From Butyrivibrio sp. (GTDB lineage Bacteria > Bacillota > Clostridia > Lachnospirales > Lachnospiraceae), in the NCBI GenBank assembly GCA_015056655.1, contig SVFV01000016.1, positions 35,866 through 73,763 on the forward strand: a stretch of 37,898 nucleotides of DNA, given 5' to 3'. Both the position numbers and the translations under genes were made by a program. Positions within the stretch are counted from its first letter, which is position 1. Each line of letters opens with the position of its first letter. The notes under the pieces were generated by a model. It ran no database searches. It had not been told where the DNA came from and saw only the letters and a list, made by a program, of their open reading frames with translations. Shown here piece after piece: positions 34,464-37,898 of the stretch.

Positions 34464-35735
34464 ATGAGTAGTATCGCAGTTTCAAATGCAAAAGTAATCT
34501 TGAAAAAGGGAGAAGGCCGTACAATCAAGTCAGGTGGAGCCTGGGTTTTTGACAATGAGATAAGCAGAGTAGACGGAACCTTCAAAAATGGAGAGATTGT
34601 CGAGGTACATGACCATGATGATTATTTCATGGGCTATGGTTTTATCAACACAAACTCCAAAATCAGAGTTCGTATGATGTCCAGGAAAAAGGAGCATCCT
34701 GTAAATGAGGAGCTTATCGAGACTAGAATCCGTAATGCCTGGGAGTACAGGAAAGCAGTAATGAATCCTGTAATGTATGGCGTAGGCGCAGAAGCAGTCT
34801 CTGATGAGGAAGCGCTTAAGAAGCTTTCCTGCAGACTTATTTTTGGCGAGGCAGATTTCCTTCCTGGAATCACAATTGATAAGTTCTCAGATGTCCTTGT
34901 AATCGAATCCCTTGCACTTGGAACTGACCTTATGAAGGATTTGATCATCGATAAATGCAAGGCTGTTCTGGCTGAGGATAGCGTAGTAATTCGTGGCGTA
35001 TACGAGCGTAGCGATGCCAAGGTACGCGAGCAGGAGGGTCTTGAAAGAATAAAGGGCTTTATCGGTGAGCCTTTTGATACAAAGGTCCTCATCGAGGAGA
35101 ACGGAATTAAGTATTATGTCGATGTAGAGAATGGCCAGAAGACAGGCTTTTTCCTTGACCAGAAGAACAACAGAAGAGCAATCGCCTCAATGTGTAAGGG
35201 TAAGAAAGTTCTCGACTGCTTTACCCACACAGGTTCCTTCGGACTTAACTGCGCAGCAGCAGGCGCAAGCTCAGTTCTTTCTGTTGATGCATCAGAGCTT
35301 GGATGCGATCAGGCCAGAGAAAATGCAAAGATGAACGGTCTTGATAACATTGTCAGCTATGAGTGTGCTGACGTGTTTGAGCTTTTACCTGATCTTGAGA
35401 GAAAGGGTGAGCAATATGACGTTGTAATCCTTGATCCGCCCGCTTTCACCAAGTCCAGAGCATCCATCAAGAAGGCTGTAACTGGCTATCGCGAGATCAA
35501 CATCCGCGGAATGAAGCTTGTAAAGAACGGTGGATTCCTTGCAACATGTTCATGCTCTCATTTCATGGATGAGGAGCTTTTTGCTAAGACTATCAGAGAA
35601 GCTGCAAGAAGCGCTCACAAGCAGCTCAGACAGGTGGAATTCAGACAGCAGGCAGCAGATCACCCCATCCTTTGGTCAAATGATGCTTCCTACTATCTGA
35701 AGTTTTATATCTTCCAGGTTGTGGATGAGATGTAA
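34464..35735 (+). CDS. Class I SAM-dependent rRNA methyltransferase, RlmI-like (PUA domain)
   Basis: Related to RlmI, the 23S rRNA m5C methyltransferase. The N-terminal PUA domain (about residues 1-85) contains KSGGAWVFDNEIS and GYGFINTNSKIRVRMMS. The Rossmann methyltransferase domain (about 215-420) has GQKTGFFLDQKNNRRAI, the SAM loop VLDCFTHTGSFGLNCA, and YDVVILDPPAFTKSR followed by FLATCSCSHFM with the catalytic-type cysteines. 423 residues, close to RlmI. Start ATG 34464 follows ACGAGG; an upstream in-frame ATG lies within the leader hairpin. The exact modified base cannot be read from sequence. Confidence 0.9.
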   Translation: MSSIAVSNAKVILKKGEGRTIKSGGAWVFDNEISRVDGTFKNGEIVEVHDHDDYFMGYGFINTNSKIRVRMMSRKKEHPVNEELIETRIRNAWEYRKAVMNPVMYGVGAEAVSDEEALKKLSCRLIFGEADFLPGITIDKFSDVLVIESLALGTDLMKDLIIDKCKAVLAEDSVVIRGVYERSDAKVREQEGLERIKGFIGEPFDTKVLIEENGIKYYVDVENGQKTGFFLDQKNNRRAIASMCKGKKVLDCFTHTGSFGLNCAAAGASSVLSVDASELGCDQARENAKMNGLDNIVSYECADVFELLPDLERKGEQYDVVILDPPAFTKSRASIKKAVTGYREINIRGMKLVKNGGFLATCSCSHFMDEELFAKTIREAARSAHKQLRQVEFRQQAADHPILWSNDASYYLKFYIFQVVDEM

Positions 35736-35763
35736 ATTTTATTTATTTATAATATTGCGTTTA

Positions 35764-35791
35764 TTTTGAGACTATTTTTACCACTTATAAT
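35764..35791 (+). promoter_or_regulatory. Promoter for the diguanylate cyclase gene
   Basis: A perfect TATAAT (35786-35791) with a weak TTTTGA (35764-35769) 16 bp upstream, in a 98-bp AT-rich gap. The predicted start near 35798 is consistent with translation from 35834 and not 35807. Confidence 0.55.
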
Positions 35792-35833
35792 GTAAACATA
35801 GATAATATGCTCAATAATTGGAGAACTGCGTCT

Positions 35834-37402
35834 ATGTTGAAAAGAAGTGGATTGCTTATAAGATTTTCAATCATATTTCTTTTATTCATGGCTATAACCA
35901 TAGCCTTTAGTGCAGCTGCAACTTATATGAACCAGAAGGACACATATAAGCTGCAACAGGAAGCAAGAATCAAGGATGTAACACTGTGCCTTAAGGAAAT
36001 AATCGAAGCTGATGGAGAAGAGTTCAAGATCATGCAGGATTATTTCCTTGAGAATCATGAAAAGCTGATAATTCCTTATGATTATGACGGTGATTTCACT
36101 GTTGCCAGGGATCATTTCGAAGACGTATTTACCAGTCTTTATCCTGGTGAAATCTTTGAAGAAACAATGAAGTTCGATGATCTTTCGGATGAAGCACAGC
36201 TTGCCTTTGTTACATACAAGTACGAGCAATGGTTAACCAGCTTTGAAAGATTCAATGAGGTATTCGGAACCGAATACGTCTATTATCTTGTGCCCACAGA
36301 TACCCCGCCTTTAATGTATTATGTTTTTGATGGACTCCGTACTGAGAAAGTTGTCGATGGACAGAGCATTATGGAGTTTGACTTTGATGTAGAAGTGCCA
36401 GAGGAAAGCTATCCTAAGCTCTGGGAGACATGTCGCACAGGAAAGAGCCCTAATGGTTATGATTTCTACGATAATGACTTTGGCAGGACCTACGGATATT
36501 ACACACCTCTTTTTGTTGATGGAGAGATGATCGGTATCGTATGCGCTGATATCACTGTCGCATCTGTTAACAAGGGTATTATTGATAGCACAATCAGGGA
36601 AATGGTTTTACTTGCCATTATTCTTTCTATCTGCATGTTCTCTATGCTTTGGTTTATCGACCACCAGTACATCCACAAGCTTCGCAAAATGGAAAAATAT
36701 ATGAATGAATATGCGGAGAACAAGGATGTCAATATGGCAGAAAAGTTCGATCAAATGGGAGATGAAGGACATGAAATCATCACCCTTTCCAAGAAAACAG
36801 CGAACATGATCCGCGAGCTAAATGAATACATGCTAAATCTCACCAAAACCTCCAAAGAGCTTCACTCTACAAAGGAGCGTGCTGCTGAGATGAGTGAGCT
36901 TGCCCACAAGGACGCTCTTACTGGCATCCGTAATAAAACTGCCTATGACAAAGAAATCATCAAGCTTGAGAGGGAAATTCTGCGCAATTCAGAGCTTCAG
37001 TTTGGAATTGCCATGATAGACCTTAACTTCCTAAAGAAAATTAATGACACTTATGGTCACGAGAAGGGTAACGAAGCGATTAAGGAGCTTTGCCGCATAG
37101 TATGTAAAGTTTTCTGCCATTCACCAGTATTCCGCATAGGTGGAGATGAGTTTGTAGTCGTTCTTTGGGGAAGCGATTTCAATGATCGTGACCAGCTCGT
37201 TTTGGAATTTGCACAGATATTAAAAGAAAAGGACGCTGATACCACCCTTGAACCCTGGGAGAAGATATCAGCTGCCATTGGTGTTGCCACATATGATGCC
37301 AGCCAGGATACAACTGTTAATGATGTCTTTAAGCGCGCCGATACCCTCATGTACGAGAACAAGAAGGCCATGAAAGCCACTCGCGACCTCGTCGCAGAAT
37401 AA
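35834..37402 (+). CDS. Membrane diguanylate cyclase (GGDEF) with extracellular sensor
   Basis: Makes cyclic di-GMP in response to an external signal. Membrane helices at about residues 8-30 and 255-275 flank an extracellular domain of about 225 residues that ends in FGRTYGYYTPLFVDGEMIGI, typical of dCache sensors. A HAMP-like linker and coiled coil (STKERAAEMSELAHKDALTG) lead to the GGDEF domain (about 355-520) with an intact active motif RIGGDEF at 434-440. The I-site RxxD that normally lies just before it is FCHS here, so product inhibition is probably absent. 522 residues. GGAG lies ten bases before the ATG at 35834. Confidence 0.93.
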   Translation: MLKRSGLLIRFSIIFLLFMAITIAFSAAATYMNQKDTYKLQQEARIKDVTLCLKEIIEADGEEFKIMQDYFLENHEKLIIPYDYDGDFTVARDHFEDVFTSLYPGEIFEETMKFDDLSDEAQLAFVTYKYEQWLTSFERFNEVFGTEYVYYLVPTDTPPLMYYVFDGLRTEKVVDGQSIMEFDFDVEVPEESYPKLWETCRTGKSPNGYDFYDNDFGRTYGYYTPLFVDGEMIGIVCADITVASVNKGIIDSTIREMVLLAIILSICMFSMLWFIDHQYIHKLRKMEKYMNEYAENKDVNMAEKFDQMGDEGHEIITLSKKTANMIRELNEYMLNLTKTSKELHSTKERAAEMSELAHKDALTGIRNKTAYDKEIIKLEREILRNSELQFGIAMIDLNFLKKINDTYGHEKGNEAIKELCRIVCKVFCHSPVFRIGGDEFVVVLWGSDFNDRDQLVLEFAQILKEKDADTTLEPWEKISAAIGVATYDASQDTTVNDVFKRADTLMYENKKAMKATRDLVAE

Positions 37403-37413
37403 CCAAAAACCTA

Positions 37414-37443
37414 TTGACAACCCCTAGTGCTTTATTGTACTAT
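37414..37443 (+). promoter_or_regulatory. Strong promoter for the tRNA-Pro locus
   Basis: A perfect TTGACA (37414-37419), 18 bp, then TACTAT (37438-37443). It starts 12 bp after the diguanylate cyclase stop and drives toward the tRNA copies. An 8-bp repeat CTAGTGCT flanks the -10 (37424-37431 and 37446-37453), and a small hairpin GCGGAA/TTCCGC at 37454-37472 lies in the leader. Confidence 0.7.
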
Positions 37444-37483
37444 TTCTAGTGCTGCGGAAGTTTTCATTCCGCTTTACATATAA

Positions 37484-37530
37484 CGAAGTGTGGCTCAGTT
37501 TGGTAGAGCGCTGCGTTCGGGACGTTGCGC
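37484..37530 (+). pseudogene. Truncated tRNA-Pro 5'-half copy
   Basis: The first 41 bases match the intact tRNA-Pro downstream with five mismatches, including the D arm (GTGGCTCAG, GGTAGAGCGC) and the same anticodon loop TTCGGGA. After GGGACG the similarity ends: there is no T arm and no 3' acceptor strand to pair with CGAAGTG, so it cannot fold as a tRNA. It sits between the strong promoter and the functional gene and would be part of the same precursor transcript. Most likely a remnant of tRNA duplication or element integration; a role as a decoy or processing element is speculative. Confidence 0.75.
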
Positions 37531-37565
37531 TAGAAACTGATTTTCCGACTCATTATTTTTTACCA

Positions 37566-37639
37566 CGGGGTGTGGCTCAGCTTGGTAGAGCGCGTCGTTC
37601 GGGACGACGAGGCCGCAGGTTCGAATCCTGTCACCCCGA
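37566..37639 (+). tRNA. tRNA-Pro (anticodon CGG)
   Basis: Complete cloverleaf of 74 nt: acceptor CGGGGTG with CACCCCG plus discriminator A, D arm GCTC/GAGC, anticodon stem CGTCG/CGACG around TTCGGGA (anticodon CGG, codon CCG), and T arm GCAGG TTCGAAT CCTGT. The 3' CCA is not encoded. The T-run that follows, and the tyrosine-recombinase gene 106 bp downstream, mark this tRNA as a probable integration site. Confidence 0.95.
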
Positions 37640-37654
37640 TTTTTTATGCTCTAA

Positions 37655-37676
37655 TTCTACCATTTTTCTACCATTT
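37655..37676. repeat. Two perfect tandem 11-bp repeats, candidate integrase arm sites
   Basis: TTCTACCATTT occurs twice without a gap, a period of about one helical turn, 16 bp after the tRNA and 70 bp before the end of the recombinase gene. Short direct repeats in this position are typical of arm-type binding sites of tyrosine recombinases; the assignment here is inference. Confidence 0.6.
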
Positions 37677-37745
37677 TCCTTTTATTCTTCAGAAAAATAT
37701 CTGATAACACAGAAAGCTCTCTATAAACTATATTCAATTGTTTAG

Positions 37746-37898
37746 TTACTGGTCGTTGTCATGTTCGGAATAATCCTTAAGAGGAATAATTCCTGTCATT
37801 GTATCTGAGATTTCTCTCTTAGCCTCTTTATCTTTTACTTTTGCATATATTTTAAGAGTGGTATTGATGTCTGCATGTCCAACCCACTTCTGAATGCT
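37746..37898 (-). CDS. int: Tyrosine recombinase/phage integrase, C-terminal fragment
   Basis: Only the last 50 residues are in the window; the gene continues past the right edge. The readable part starts SIQKWVGHADINTTLKIYAK, which holds the GHADINTT signature with the conserved His and, ten residues later, the catalytic Tyr in IYAKV. A charged tail ends at a TAA at 37746. The gene runs toward tRNA-Pro, the usual arrangement for an integrase at the end of an integrated phage or conjugative element. Whether the element is complete or active cannot be seen. Confidence 0.88.
   Translation of the reverse strand, partial: SIQKWVGHADINTTLKIYAKVKDKEAKREISDTMTGIIPLKDYSEHDNDQ

Noticed and set aside
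37449..37745. A 98-codon open frame on the plus strand spanning both tRNA copies
   Set aside because: It reads straight through an intact tRNA and a tRNA remnant, lacks a ribosome site and has no protein-like composition.

Overview
The window looks like a chromosomal segment of an anaerobic, low-to-moderate-GC Firmicute, most likely a Lachnospiraceae member close to Butyrivibrio or Pseudobutyrivibrio. This placement is inference. It rests on gene content (MutS2 and YhaM, an XpaC/TelA pair, an FprA flavo-diiron protein, a ferredoxin-fused aldo/keto reductase, a stand-alone PfoR-type IIC protein, a VanW protein), on strong GGAG/AGGAGG ribosome binding sites and on Gram-positive type promoters. 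No species marker is present.

Layout. 1-6.35 kb: pncB (minus) diverges from an xpaC-like/telA/galK run that ends at a bidirectional terminator. An unidentified membrane-anchored protein (minus) follows and diverges from a 37-residue membrane peptide gene. 6.38-10.8 kb: a VanW-family wall protein, an orphan HypE/AIR-synthase-like protein, an Lrp/AsnC regulator and a PLP aminotransferase. 10.8-16.3 kb: an HtrA-like protein that has lost its catalytic triad, then yhaM, mutS2 and an OmpR-type response regulator, closely packed. 16.35-19.75 kb: an AraC regulator diverging from a cytoplasmic GH3 glycosidase, fenced by strong terminators. 19.8-23.9 kb: a sensor histidine kinase, trmL, an RlmD/RumA-type methyltransferase and greA. 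23.9-29.2 kb: a flavin-reductase-like protein, a YdcF protein and two tandem hybrid histidine kinases joined by 4-bp overlaps or short gaps. 29.2-34.4 kb: FAD oxidoreductase, FprA, IIC-type membrane protein and ferredoxin-fused aldo/keto reductase. 34.4-37.4 kb: an RlmI-like methyltransferase and a membrane diguanylate cyclase. 37.4-37.9 kb: a strong promoter, a truncated tRNA-Pro copy, an intact tRNA-Pro(CGG), tandem 11-bp repeats, and the C-terminus of a tyrosine recombinase running off the right edge.

Most of the window is ordinary core chromosome: NAD salvage, galactose entry, ribosome and RNA maintenance, oxygen/NO defence, and signalling. The right end is the exception. It looks like the edge of an integrative element at tRNA-Pro, with a 5'-half tRNA remnant next to it. 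Other points worth checking are the pseudo-HtrA, the pseudo-receiver in the second hybrid kinase, the response regulator and kinase apparently separated by an AraC/GH3 cassette, and the 37-residue peptide gene whose promoter lies in the leader of a divergent gene. No CRISPR array, rRNA, insertion sequence or clearly new multi-gene defence system was found. Several start codons were moved downstream of the longest open frame on the evidence of ribosome binding sites and promoters.
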